Shown here: positions 9,653 through 20,723 of the stretch, one piece after another | How positions within the stretch are numbered: position 1 is the first letter of the stretch | Layout of the letters: each line of letters begins with the position of its first letter | DNA from: Chondrilla cf. caribensis | Taxonomy: Eukaryota > Porifera > Demospongiae > Chondrillida > Chondrillidae | Direction: 5' to 3' | DNA length: 64,000 nt | Assembly: GCA_964020155.1 (NCBI GenBank) | Contig: OZ026547.1 | Span: 2,038,548-2,102,547 of the forward strand | Notes under the pieces: generated by a model | What the model saw: only the letters and a program-made list of their open reading frames with translations | The model's database searches: none | What the model was told of the DNA's origin: nothing | Program-made: the position numbers and the translations under genes

Positions 9653-10810
9653 CTAGTCTCTAGCTCTGAGTTTCATTTCAGCAAACTTCAGTGAGTGACC
9701 ACCACCAGTGAATGTGTGCCAATAGACTGCCTCCCAGGCTCTTGGTGTTGTGTCATGATGGTAGATACCATTCAACAGTGAACACATACAGCTGTTGTGC
9801 CACCATCCTCCCTTCCAGCTTTGTGCACAGTTATAATTAGCCAAGTCATTGTCTCTGTCATGTGTGGAGAATGCCATTCCATTGAGGATATGTATTCCAC
9901 TGCCATACAGTATACTGTCTCCGGCAGTTCCGCTGTAGCCCGCAACCTGTAGCTTGTACTTACTAGCAGCATTCCCGACCATAAAGAAGTTGTAGTAGGC
10001 GTATTTCTTATCTCCTCGGAAATCAGCCATGTCGATTCTCATTTCAGTTCTGGCAGTTCTTGTAGTGAGACAGTGGATCTTCTCCAGACCCAGCCACTGC
10101 TCACTCCAGACTGAACCGAAGCCCATAACATAGTCATCCCAACCTCTATTGAAATTCTCGGATCCATCCATTCTTCTCTGGAAGACAGTGTATTGGTTGT
10201 TGCAATAAACTTGGAATGGTTTCTGGTTTGGACAGTGAGGGTCAATAGTGTAGACTCCATCTTGAGTACATCCTCTCTGATAGACCTCCTTACAGTCACG
10301 AGGTATGGGGTTTCCAGGGTTACCTGTGTGTGTAATAGAATACCAATCCCTATCACTGTTATGTACAGTACTTATTGCAGTCACTGTCACACTATTGCTC
10401 AGACCCACTTATACCTTAATGTATTAGTTTCACAAGCACATACACACATACTTACATCCGCATGTACACACATACATGCACGTGTGCGCATACGTACAAA
10501 CATGCATAAACGTGCACACACATATACAGTATTTACACCCATACACACATGCAAATCCACACGCGTAAACAAACACACACACACACTACATCATATCATG
10601 AAAATATATTACGTAAGTACCTACAAGTAGTTATGAGTCTGGTCAAGCGTTGGTAATACAAGCTAATTACTCTCACATGTAGTGAATTCCTACAAGTATT
10701 GTACTATAAAACATGTATATTGAGTGTGTGTTGTACTCACATCGCCCATATGCTGTAGTAGCTAGTAGAAGTATGGCAATAGTTGTTGATCCGCAACTAA
10801 AGTTGATCAT
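9653..10810 (-). CDS. F4: type A fibrinogen-related secreted protein
   Basis: Exons 10741-10810 (leader; its end reads AYGR where other copies have AYGQ) and 9653-10323. The mature protein begins CNPGNPIPRDCKEVYQRGC and continues DGVYTIDPHCPNQKPFQVYC, NQYTVFQRRMDGSENF, WLGLEKIHCLTTRTARTEMR, DMADFRGDKKYAYYNFFMVG and LQVAGYSGTAGDSI. Next are a variable loop (LYGSGIHI), LNGMAFSTHDRDND, the NCAQSWKGGWWHNSC pocket and the tail SLKFAEMKLRARD. The intron carries a CA-rich tract. An in-frame extension upstream of the acceptor (10324-10408) stays open and could add 28 residues from another Met, but it lacks a signal peptide, so the spliced model is preferred. Confidence 0.9.
10435..10590. repeat. CA-rich imperfect tract in F4 intron
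   Basis: Degenerate ACAC/ATGCAC repeats. A similar tract is in the remnant intron at 1440-1615. Confidence 0.85.
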
Positions 10811-10903
10811 GTTCTAGTTCCTGAGTTGTAACGTTCTCTGTAGTCACTGTTCTCTTTCTCCTTGATCTCTCTTACTTGTTGTTTCTGTGTGTTGAGTGGT
10901 GTT

Positions 10904-10911
10904 CTTTTATA
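10904..10911 (-). promoter_or_regulatory. TATA box of F4
   Basis: TATAAAAG about 94 nt upstream of the ATG. Confidence 0.8.
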
Positions 10912-11074
10912 GCAGTGGTTAGTGGGTGTGTACCTGTGGGTGGGTGTTGTTATGACCATTTTCAGGTTACCATGGCATTGAGATCATACCACTTCATCAT
11001 GAAATATTTGAAGGTTTCCAACACATCCTGAACAAAATAGAAGAATATGTACACATTCTCCTCATTGATGTACT

Positions 11075-11540
11075 GTATATTAGTGTGTTTATATACTCAT
11101 ACAGTTTTACCTAGTATGTACATAGGCCACTCATGGTTAATTGGAGGAGCCATTATATACAAGTATGTCCTTGTCTGTTCCTTCAGTATCATTGGATTGT
11201 GCATGTTTTCTTATCTTCTCATTTGAATCAAGTCCTAAGACATTACTATAGTACAGTAATAGAACTCTAATCTATTATTATGTTTACGAAGTTTTGTGGG
11301 TGTATGTTCATAAAAGTATGTCCATTGTACATATAAAAGTATTGTACTAGCTGTGTTTACTTTATGTACTGCATGTAGTGGTATTGTGTGTTGTTGTGCT
11401 GCATTGTGTCACCACCATGGCCTGATATGTGCCACTAGAACCCTGTTCTAATGGTGCATATCAGCACAGCTAAGTATGAATGTACACTCTATAAAGGTGA
11501 CGCATACCTTGTTGTCATGGCCTATATGTACAGTGTACAA
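11075..11540. repeat. Dispersed repeat R1, copy d
   Basis: A diverged R1 copy from ggccactcatggttaattgg through the catggcctatatgtacagtg region. Confidence 0.7.
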
Positions 11541-11544
11541 CATA

Positions 11545-14500
11545 GGTAGTAATATTCCACAATCACTGGTGGATTTGATGAATTGCTTGTTCCACCTCAT
11601 GTATCTATTGTGCAATTATCACCGAAAAGAAAAATATTTGTGGATTACATCCAACTGCAAATTCCACAATTATTGGAATTTATCACCAAGGATTATTGAT
11701 TATACAATACGAAGTTGATTCCAATCGATACATGCAATTATAAAATTCAGAATATGAAGACCATTAAGTGTGCATGTGTAACTAGTAGTCCTAGAGGTCA
11801 GGAAGCCACAGTAATTCCCTCCAGTGTGTAAATGTTATTTACACTTGAATGCTCATGGAGGTCACCCTATGAAGCACTTCATCTACAATAATTGTTTATT
11901 TCAGTTGAGGCAGGTGAGATAAGACTACCTTTTTGTAGCAGTGTCCACATGACACATCATAGCACCGTATAACAGCTGCATGTATGCCCTTCTGAAGGTG
12001 CTATGAACCTGGTGATAACACTGAATCTGTGTTTGGCACTGATCACCTTGGCCTCCCCAGTATTATTATGATGCATAATGTATTAATACATACATCCCAA
12101 TGGAAGTGCATGCTGTCAACCTAGTGGTAACTGGCCAGCCAGGTGTTCTTAGACTTCATTACTGGTCACCATAGGCTAACCAGTATCCATGTGACACATA
12201 GTAGATAACATGAACACAGACATATTCACACACTTTGGAGTGTTGCAGACCTTGTGGGTAATGTTTTCAATTGCTGGTCACCGCAACCTCTCCAGTATCC
12301 CTGTGACACATCATAGCCAAATCATACTGATGCACGCATGCACTTTTGAAGGTGTTATGGACCTAATGTTGACACTGTAAAATCACTGTTGGAAGTGTCC
12401 TAGAAGTATTGGTTGATTTGAGGAACTGCATACACCCCCACATGTGTGGTGTGCAATTATCACCAAAAATACCGATTGATTCTATTCAACTTCGAAGTTT
12501 CACCATCTTGTACTAGTGGTGACCTATTGTGTATTTCTGTCACAAATGAACATGTAATTCATAACAGATAGCATATGTACATATATACTGTATTCGGAAG
12601 TGTAATTTCATTAAAACGAGGTAGCCTTACCAGTGAGCTTTGCCTGACTCAACTGAAGTAAACAATTATTGTAGATGAAGTGCTTCATAAGGTGACCTCC
12701 ATGAGCATTCAAGTGTAAATAACATGTTTACACACTTGAACTACTGTGGCTTCCTGACCTCTAGCCCCGTCATTGCACACTGAATGGTGCTCATATTCTG
12801 ACTTCTATAATTGCATGTATCTATTATTATCCCATGATGACTTCATACTTCAAATTGCCCGGTATGCTGTTAAATTGCATACTTGCACTGCAGTGCAGTA
12901 TTTACTTAAGTGCCCCTCCTTGTATTATGGTCATGCTAGTCAACACTTTCAAAGGCCATTGTCAATCTCGAATCAAACTTTCTTCATTGGCTTGATTATG
13001 TGTCACTCTACTTGATGTATGAAAGTAGAAAGTGTCCAGAATTATGGCACCACGCCATACTCAGTTCTTGAAAATTGTCATCTTCCATGTCGAAATTGAA
13101 TTGCTTACTAATAGCTAGTGGCTGGTTTTCCTTACTGCTGGAGGGAGACAAATGCATATAATAGGCCATTTTTGTAGGAAGAGATTACCGGAATTATCAA
13201 AGTGAGGGGAGGAAACGGTTTCAAAATTTTGAATTCAAACGTACTGCACATTTTCTAGGCGGTTATTTTGCAATAAGCTAGTTACTACACATTATACATC
13301 CCAAATGGAAGTGCATGCTGTCAACCTAGTGGTAACTGGCCAGCTAGGTGTTCTTACAGTTCATTGCTGGTCACCATGGGCTAACCAGTATCCATGTGAC
13401 ACATAGTAGATAACATGAACGCATTAACATGCATGCACGCACGCATGTGTGTGTGTGTGTGCATGTATGTGTATTTGCATGTGGCATGAATATACATATA
13501 TGTACATATACATCTGTTGGATGCATGTGAATTTATTTGCTGTTCAGGTGCATGAGACCACAAAGTTCTCAATTCCCTCCACTCCAGGTCTCACTGAGGT
13601 GCAGTGGCATGCTAAAGCCAGGGTGTCTGCAGGTGCTAACTTCTACATAGTGCACGGGGCGTGACCCTGCCAGAATGCCACACCCAGACACCAAGAAGGC
13701 CATCCACAACCCGACACATGGGAGAAAGGGTGCGTGACCAACACTGACATCTTGTGATATGTACTACGCACAGTATGTATGTACATATGTACTTAATGTA
13801 CGAATATTTTTACAAAAATTTTGGATCAAATCCAATAAGTACACAATTCATAATTGTGCCTCATCACCATGCAAGGACTGGCTGTGTAACATAATGTCAT
13901 ACACAGTTAACACTAAAGACACATGCAATCATAAAACTATGAATATGAATACCATTCAGTGTGCAATGATGGGGCTAGAGGTCAGGAAGCCACAGTAGTT
14001 CAAATGTGTAAACATGTTATTTACACTTGAGTGGAGGTCACCCTATGAAGCACTTCATCTACAATGCTCATTTCAGCTGATTCAGCTAAGGCTTACTAGT
14101 AAGACTACCTTATTGTAGCAGTGTCCATATGACACATCATAGCACTGTATAACAGATGCATGTATGCCCTTCTGAAGGTGCTATGAACCTGGTGATAACA
14201 CTGAATCTGTGTTTGGTACTGATAACCACGGCCTCCCCAGTATTATTAATACATACATTCCAATGGAGGTGCATGCTGTCAACCTAGTGGTAACTGGCCA
14301 GCCAGGCATTCTTACAATTCATTGCTGGTCACATGAGCTAACCAGTATCCATGTGACACATACGTAGTAGATGACATAAACACCAATATTAATATTCACA
14401 CACTTTGGAGAGTTGCAGACCTTGTGGGTAATGTTTTCAATTGCTGGTCACCACATCCTCTCCAGTATCCCTGTGACACATCATGGCAGAATCATACGGA

Positions 14501-15225
14501 TGCACGCATGCACTTTTGAAGGTGTTATATATGGGCTCAATGTTGACACTGTAAAATCTCTGTTGGAAGCATCCTAAAAGTATTGGTTGTTTTGAGGAAT
14601 TGCATGCACCACCACATGTGTGGTGTGCAATTATCATCAAAACTATCAATTGATCCAATTCAACTTCGAAATTTCACCGTCTTGTACTTGTGGTGACCTA
14701 TTAACTACTGGCACGAATAAAAAAACATAATATACGTATGTTAATACATAATAACATAGAAATTCATAACAGATAATATATATATAATGTATTCTGAATT
14801 GTAATTTCATTAAAACGAGGTAGCCTTACCAGTGAGCCTCGCCTGACTCAACTGAAATGAACAATTATTGTAGATGAAGTGCTTCATAGGGTGACCTACA
14901 TGAGCAGTCAAGTGTAAATAACATGTTTACACACTTGAGGGAATTACTGTGGCTTCCTGACCTTTAGTCCTAATTGCACACTGAATGGTACTCATATTCT
15001 GAAATTTATAATTGCATGTGCCTATTAGTATCAACTTTGTATGTGTGACATTTGATAATCCTTAGTGATAGGTGCCAATTGTAGAATTTGCAGTTGGATT
15101 TAATCAACAAACATTTCATTTTCGGTGGTAATTGCACACCAGATACATGAGGTGGAACAAGCAATTCATCAAATCCACCAGTGCATGATGGTGGAATATT
15201 ACCACCAGTGTTTTACAGTGTGCAT
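11545..15225. mobile_element. Large nested foldback/inverted-repeat structure
   Basis: DNA at 11550-11735 (containing tggatttgatgaattgcttg) is found inverted at 15030-15220. Inside it are two units of about 1.1 kb with inverted ends, roughly 11728-12826 and 13905-15027. In each, the arm containing aggaagccacagtaattccc and tgaagcacttcatctacaat is mirrored by its complement at the far end. The interiors share blocks such as ctagtggtaactggccagcc (12110, 13320, 14280). No transposase-like ORF is visible; the longest frames are about 80 codons and unconvincing. Non-autonomous foldback transposons, tandemly duplicated, fit best. No gene is seen across the whole interval. Confidence 0.7.
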
Positions 15226-15229
15226 ACAC

Positions 15230-15690
15230 ACATACAAGTGTGTATGTACATGTATTAATTTTATGTGTGTGTTAGTAAATCACCTTCATGCTATAGTACC
15301 GTAGCAGTACCACATTGAGCTACATTGTAAAAACTGTAATGAAGGTACTGACTAATGACTGAAATATATATATACACATACAGCTGTAGCAACGATAATT
15401 TATATTAATTTGCATACAACACTGCATTGTACTGAAGATCTAGAGGTATATAGAGTGGCCATCTTTGAGACGCACTATACTATATACATGTCAATATCAT
15501 GCATATGGTAACATAAAATACCTATATATGACTTGAAATGAGTATTCTGAACACAATACATTGCAATCATAAATTTCTCATAACATCTGATGGCCATAAT
15601 ATTATAACTCTTCACCAGTAATAGTTCTTTTGTATGTTACTGGTTCTGTATTGATGTAATTGTTGTTGTTGTTGTTGTTGTTGTTGTCAG
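15230..15690. other. Duplicated USO1 intron 1-like DNA
   Basis: From about 15360 the sequence parallels 60400-60712 and, more loosely, 36790-37477 (acagctgtagcaac, gtggccatctttgagacgca and the (TTG)n run before exon 2). It is intron 1 of USO1 carried with the exon 2 copy. Confidence 0.75.
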
Positions 15691-15775
15691 GTTGAGAAGC
15701 TATGTGATTGTGTGGAGACAGCAACACTGGCCGATGATCACCGAGATGCTCTGAGAGGATTGAAGGCCATGTCTA

Positions 15776-15777
<2 letters not shown>
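15691..15777 (+). pseudogene. USO1 exon 2 copy (open)
   Basis: This 87-nt block encodes VEKLCDCVETATLADDHRDA and continues LRGLKAMSK. It has an AG acceptor and a donor formed by the start of a (GT)n run. It differs from the main exon (37478-37564) by a few substitutions, including Arg to Cys and Arg to His, but remains in frame. No exon 1 precedes it and no exon 3 follows, so it is a displaced exon and not part of a working USO1 gene. Confidence 0.85.
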
Positions 15778-15816
<39 letters not shown>

Positions 15817-15825
15817 TGTGTGTGC
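15778..15825. repeat. (TG)n microsatellite at exon 2 donor
   Basis: Begins at the splice donor itself, as in the main USO1 copy at 37565. Confidence 0.95.
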
Positions 15826-16320
15826 CCACATATCTAATTGATCTACAGTGTGGCAATGAAATTTTTTGGTCCAATTTTGCTCCAATATCCAAGTTTCCGT
15901 CGCCAATATTGAAAGCTTCAGGCAAGACGTTATCGATCGAATCCTATGGCCCAAAGCAGGCAAGCACTGAGTGTGAGATGAAGGTAAGTTTTCCAACACA
16001 AGTCACTTACTTTTTCCATCAAGTCAGTGTAAAGTTCATTTTTGGTCTGCTTCCCCAATGTCAATGTAGACTTGGAAGATGACACTCAACTTAAAGCGAT
16101 AACCAAGTCTATCTGCAATTTTTCACGAACGATTTTCTCTCAACTCTCCTGAAAGAAGGGTGGGCATTGAAAATACATCTTCGCGTGATGTGAAACGTCG
16201 TCCATTGTGGAAGCCATTTTGAGAGACATTTTACTGTGATATCACTGTGACGATATGGAAGACGAAATCAATATTCACAATAAAATCCAAGCATTTTTTG
16301 TGTGCTGTGTGTATATATCA
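15826..16320. other. Unidentified duplicated segment X
   Basis: Nearly the same sequence occurs at about 60920-61390. A plus frame reads FPSPILKASGKTLSIESYGP then KQASTECEMK just before a GTAAGT, which looks like an exon end, but I do not recognise the protein. The rest (cgattttctctcaactctcc and so on) has no coding signal that I can see. Confidence 0.5.
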
Positions 16321-16343
16321 AGTATACCTGTTTCTCTTCACAG

Positions 16344-16387
16344 TCTGATACAACGTCTGGTACCATTTCTTGACCTTGACCTGACTG
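16344..16387 (+). pseudogene. USO1 exon 10 copy (5' of F5 block)
   Basis: A 44-nt copy of USO1 exon 10 (LIQRLVPFLDLDLT) with CAG acceptor and GTGAGT donor intact. It lies between segment X and the 39-bp minisatellite, followed by F5 on the opposite strand. Confidence 0.9.
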
Positions 16388-16399
16388 GTGAGTGAGAGG

Positions 16400-16585
16400 G
16401 TGGGATCTGTACATACTGTACATTGTGTGCTGTGTTGTACATGTGATCTGTACATACTGTACAGTGTATATTGTGTTGTATATGAGATCTGTACATACTG
16501 TACTGTGTGTACTGTGTTGTACATGAGATCTGTACATACTGTACTGTGTATACTGTGTTGTACATGAGATCTGTACATATGTCCA
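16400..16585. repeat. TGTACA minisatellite (about 39-bp unit)
   Basis: Four to five units directly 3' of the exon 10 copy, matching the arrays at 9075, 31330, 41065, 49745, 56930, 61500 and 62700. Confidence 0.9.
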
Positions 16586-16973
16586 ATATTGTAAATGTTT
16601 ATTGTGTGGTCATATGTGTGATCTGTACAGGTTTGAATGCATGTGCTGTACATATGGACTGTTATGATTGATCATGTGCATCACTTGTGATCTGTAAATA
16701 TATAGATATGTATTATGATATAATTCAATTGCATAAAATGGTACATAATTCTACTCATTCATGATTCAATTGATAATAATATTTCCAAATTAAAAATTCA
16801 ATCAATCTTATAATTATGCAGGAAACAGCTCAGTAAACACTTACACTGAATAATGAGTTGATATCATTGAGAAAGACAGTATAATAAGAAAACAGTATAA
16901 TAATGAATGAGAATATTGCTCTAGAGGTGTATAATGAGTTTTTCCATGGTAACTTAGTAGAACTGTGTCCTGA

Positions 16974-17942
16974 CTAGTCTCTAGCTCTGAGTTTCATTTC
17001 AGCAAACTTCAGTGAGCGAGTGTAACCAATAAATGTGTACCAAAGAACTGCCTCCGGGCCTCTTGGTGTTGTGTCATGATGGTAGATACCGTTCAGTTGT
17101 GAATACATGCAGGCATTATACCACCATCCTCCCTTCCAGTCTTTTGCACAGTGACCACTATAACCGTCATTGTCATTGTCAGGTGTGGAGAATGCCATTC
17201 CATTGAGGTTGCCTGCACCATTGCCCCACTGTATGCTGTCTCCGGCAGTTCCGCTGTAGCCTGCAACCTGTAGCTTGTACTTACTAGCAGCATTCCCGAC
17301 CATAAAGAAGTTGTAGTATGCATATTTCTTATCTCCTCGGAAATCAGCCATGTCGATTCTCATTTCAGTTCTGGCTGTTGTTGTAGTGAGACAGTGGATC
17401 TTCTCCAGACCCAGCCAGTGCTCTCCCCAGACTGAACCAAAGCCAGAAACATAGTCTGCCCAACCTTTATTGAAATTCTCGGATCCATCCTTTCTTCTCT
17501 GGAAGACAGTGTATTGGTTGTTACAATAAACTTGGAATGGTCTCTGGTTTGGACAGTGAGGGTCAATAGTGTAGACTCCATCTTGAGTACATCCTCTCTG
17601 ATAGACCTCCTTACAGTCACGAGGTATGGGGTTTCCAGGGTTACCTGTGTGATGGGACAAAGAATCATGACTGGTTTATCATATCATTGGAGAAGGGCTA
17701 CACCTGTGTGTACATATGTATATAGGTAAGGTTAGGTAACCTTTATTATACTGGGGAACCAATAGCCATACTACAAAGGCACCCAAAAAGATAAATACAT
17801 AAAAAATATATACACTATATACAGGCTAGTATGTAGTTGTATGGAAGTATGTAGTTAGTGTGTTGTACTCACATTGTCCATATGCTGTTGTAGCTAGTAG
17901 AAGTATGGCAATAATTGTTGATCCACCACTAAAGTTGATCAT
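16974..17942 (-). CDS. F5: type A fibrinogen-related secreted protein
   Basis: Exons 17873-17942 (intact leader) and 16974-17644, with a GTGAGTAC donor and a CACACAG acceptor. The linker is CNPGNPIPRDCKEVYQRGC and the FReD domain complete. Its variable stretches are IQWGNGAGN before LNGMAF, a DNDND calcium motif followed by GYSGHC, AKDWKGGWWYNACMYSQLNG, and a GPEAVLWYTFIGYTRS segment near the C-terminus, which ends KLRARD. The framework is almost identical to F4, F9, F11 and F13. The intron contains about 130 nt shared with F10 and F13 (ggttaggtaacctttattat). Secreted lectin-like product inferred; ligand unknown. Confidence 0.92.
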
Positions 17943-18035
17943 GTTCTTGTTCCTGAGCTATAACGTTCTCTGTAGTCAGTGTTCTCTTTCTCCTTGATCT
18001 CTCTTACTTGTTGTTTCTGTGAGTTGAGTGGTGTT

Positions 18036-18043
18036 CTTTTATA
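18036..18043 (-). promoter_or_regulatory. TATA box of F5
   Basis: TATAAAAG about 94 nt upstream of the ATG. The sequence from 18060 to 18440 is upstream flank shared with 58590-58970; no gene is seen in it. Confidence 0.8.
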
Positions 18044-18444
18044 GCATTTGGTTTGAGAGTTGTGTTGCCATAGCAGTAACAATAGATTCAACTCATTGTA
18101 TTAGTAAAGAGATTCCCATTACATCAGAATATTTATATTGTATGTATGAATACTATTTGAGGGATTTGATGTTTTTAGGGAATTTCTTCATGACATATTT
18201 AAAATCTGACGTAATTTGAATTTTATCTTTTCTTCATACAGCCTGGCCTAGGGTGGTAGTTTTAGGAAATGTGAATATTGTTGAACTTTGCTGTCTGGTT
18301 TACTCCAATCAGGGACACTACCCAAAGGAGTGTTATTGAGGGATTCTCATTTGTAAATTACTGAGTAAGCTTTGGAACAGGAACTGTTTATGATGACTAT
18401 GAATAATGTTAATGGTTCATTTCGGTCAATGCAAAACACTTCGG

Positions 18445-18930
18445 GTACTACACACTCCTGGTCAGTACATTCTCCTGGTTAGACACACTCCTGGTTAGTA
18501 CACACTCCTGGTTGGTACGCACTCCTGGTTAGTAGACACTCCTGGTTAGTACACAATCCTGGTCAGTACACACTCCTGGTCAGTACACACTCCTGGTTAG
18601 TGCATACTCCTAGTTAGTACACAGTACACTCTCCTACGTAGTCAATACACACTCCTGGTTAGTACACACTCCTGGCCAGTACACACTCCTGGTCAGTACA
18701 CACTCCTGGTCAGTACACACTCCTGGTCAGTACACACTCCTGATTAGTACACACTCCTGGTTATTACACACTCCTGGTCAGTACACACTCCTGTTCAGTA
18801 CACACCCCTGGTCAGTACACACCCCTGGTCAGTACACACTCCTTGTTAGTACACACTCCTGGTTAGTACACACTCCTGGTCAGTACACACTCCTGGTCAG
18901 TATGCACTCCTGGTTAGTACACACCCAAGA
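18445..18930. repeat. 17-bp minisatellite (cactcctggtcagtaca)
   Basis: Roughly 28 units alternate between ggtcagtacacactcct and ggttagtacacactcct variants. A homologous longer array is at 58978-59560 in the F13 duplicate. Confidence 0.95.
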
Positions 18931-19019
18931 TAATGTATGAAAACAGTATAATAAAACATGAGTGAGTATGAAATATAGTAAGATTGCATTCCGACTAGTT
19001 AACTAACTATGAGTTTCAG

Positions 19020-19190
19020 TACAACTGGTGCATGCCTTCACAACTGAATGACATCTAACATCATAACACAACACCAGGAGAAGAAGAAGCTGTCCTTTGA
19101 GTAACATTCACCACATATAATCACTCACTGAAGTTTGCTAAAATGATCAGGTGTGGAGAATGTCCTTCAATTGGTGTCACAGTTATGTCC
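19020..19190. pseudogene. Rearranged FReD 3' remnant
   Basis: A plus-strand piece resembling the FReD C-terminus (QLN, then a HHNTTPG-like part and SLKFA near 19120-19140) runs directly into a minus-strand-oriented piece (ggtgtggagaatg) from the middle of the domain. The two orientations fused head to head show an inversion within a dead copy. It is homologous to 59640-59830. Confidence 0.7.
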
Positions 19191-19194
19191 ACTG

Positions 19195-19301
19195 AAGCAC
19201 ACCTACACCCACACACATACACATATACACCCACACACATACACATATACACACACATGTATTTACACCCGCTAATGCATGCACACATGCACACACACAT
19301 A

Positions 19302-19386
<85 letters not shown>

Positions 19387-19400
19387 AAACACACATCATA
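19195..19400. repeat. CA-rich microsatellite
   Basis: Imperfect then near-perfect (CA)n. Poly-His/Thr frames here are artefacts. Confidence 0.95.
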
Positions 19401-19627
19401 TTTTGTTTATGTCTTATTGATTATGTTTTATTTCCATCCCACATAATCACTTCCTGTAATGAATCTCATTAAATTCACACATCAAGGATTACATCTTCAA
19501 TCACAACACACATAGTGAATGTACCACAATCTACCTAATATTATTGTATGTGTAGAGTTAGTTATTGTGTGTGTTTCCATTAATCCTATGATTGCACACA
19601 GTGTGTTTATGACCATTGGTTGTTGTG

Positions 19628-20627
19628 TTAGTAGTGGAAACGCAACTTCATCCGAGCAAACCTGAGGGAGAGCCAGTTATTCTTGAAAGTATACCAATTA
19701 ACACCTTCATGGTCAACTATCGCACCATTGAGATAGCGTCCATTGAGGTCAGCGTAGTAGCAATTGTCGAACCATCCTGCCCCTCCATATGTGGCAGCAC
19801 AGTTTCCTGAACTACCGTCATTGTCTCTGTCTTTAGTACTAAAAGGTCTACCATTGAGATGACTGTTAGCTATGGCATCTCCAGCAGTTCCTGTATAACC
19901 TGCTATGTTTAGTCTGTAGTTTGTTCCACTGTTGCCAATAGAGAAGAAGGAATATTGAGCATATTTGTAGTTCCCTTCGAAATCAGCTAAATCGACTCTT
20001 AGTTCTGTTTTCACTCTTCTGGTGGTGAGACAGTGGATTTTCTCCAAGCCAAGCCAGTGTTCACCTCTCAGCTGTCCAAACCCAGCTACGTAGTCTGCCC
20101 AGTTCCTGTAGAAGTCCACAGATCCATCCATTCTTGACTGGAAGACAGTCCACCCTCCATTCTTCATATCACAAAAGACATTAAACGATTGTCCACATCC
20201 AGGGTCAATAGTGTAGACTCCATCTTTCACGCACCCATTCGGATAGGCCTCTCTACAGTCATGAGGTGTAGGGTCAGGACCTGTAGAATTACAGCAATGT
20301 GTTGGATGTATAATATTATAGATAATATTATTTTAATAAAATAAACTGGAAAAACAAGTAATTTGAGTTTAAAAACTCGTGGGGCTGCCGCCCCCGCACT
20401 TGAATTACTTGGGTGTACATATCTACAATGTTGTAGTTACTGTGGTTATGAGTCTCTGCTTTAGAGTCAGAAACATGTATTAAGTATTCTTATGTGTAGT
20501 GAATTCCTATAAATATTGTACTATAAAACATGTATATTGAGTGTGTGTTGTACTCACATTGTCCATATGCTGTAGTGGCTAGTAGAAGTATGGCAATAGT
20601 TGTTGATCCACAACTAAAGTTGATCAT
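19628..20627 (-). CDS. F6: type B fibrinogen-related secreted protein
   Basis: Exons 20558-20627 (intact leader) and 19628-20280. The linker resembles that of F2, with PNGCVKDGVYTIDPGCGQSF. The domain carries FCDMKNGGWTVFQSRMDGS, FYRNWADYVAGFGQL, LGLEKIHCLTTRRVKTE, LRVDLADFEGNYKYAQYSFF, IAGYTGTAGDAIANSHLNGR, KDRDND, NCAATYGGAGWFDNC, YYADLNGRYLNG and the type B ending LSLRFARMKLRFHY. It is the duplicate of F2, but here the signal exon is intact, so F6 is the working member of the pair. Differences from F2 again fall in the loop before LNGR and around the calcium and pocket region. Confidence 0.92.
20335..20412. mobile_element. MITE relic in F6 intron
   Basis: Same insertion and position as in F2 (aactcgtggggctgccgccc region), confirming common descent of the two loci. 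Confidence 0.65.
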
Positions 20628-20715
20628 GTTCTTGTTCCTGAGCTGTAACGTTCTCTGTAGTCAGTGTTCTCTTTCTCCTTGATCTCTCACTTGTTTCTGT
20701 GTGTTGAGTGGTGTT

Positions 20716-20723
20716 CTTTTATA
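20716..20723 (-). promoter_or_regulatory. TATA box of F6
   Basis: TATAAAAG about 89 nt upstream of the ATG. The sequence from 20760 to 21590 is flank shared with 5960-6100 and 6880-7440; the 48-bp repeat and palindrome found between F2 and F3 are absent here. Confidence 0.8.

Noticed and set aside
9653..10323. A bacterial-style diversity-generating retroelement behind the loop variation
   Set aside because: No template repeat or associated reverse transcriptase is adjacent. The only retroelement here is a dead Ty3/gypsy copy, and duplication plus recombination explains the data.
10039..10356. Second minus-strand ORF (105 aa) overlapping FReD exon 2, recurring in several copies
   Set aside because: It recurs only because the FReD exon is conserved; it is a +1 shadow frame lacking its own leader or domain.
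18445..18930. CRISPR-like regular repeats
   Set aside because: Units of 17 bp follow directly on each other without unique spacers, in a eukaryotic genome; this is a minisatellite.
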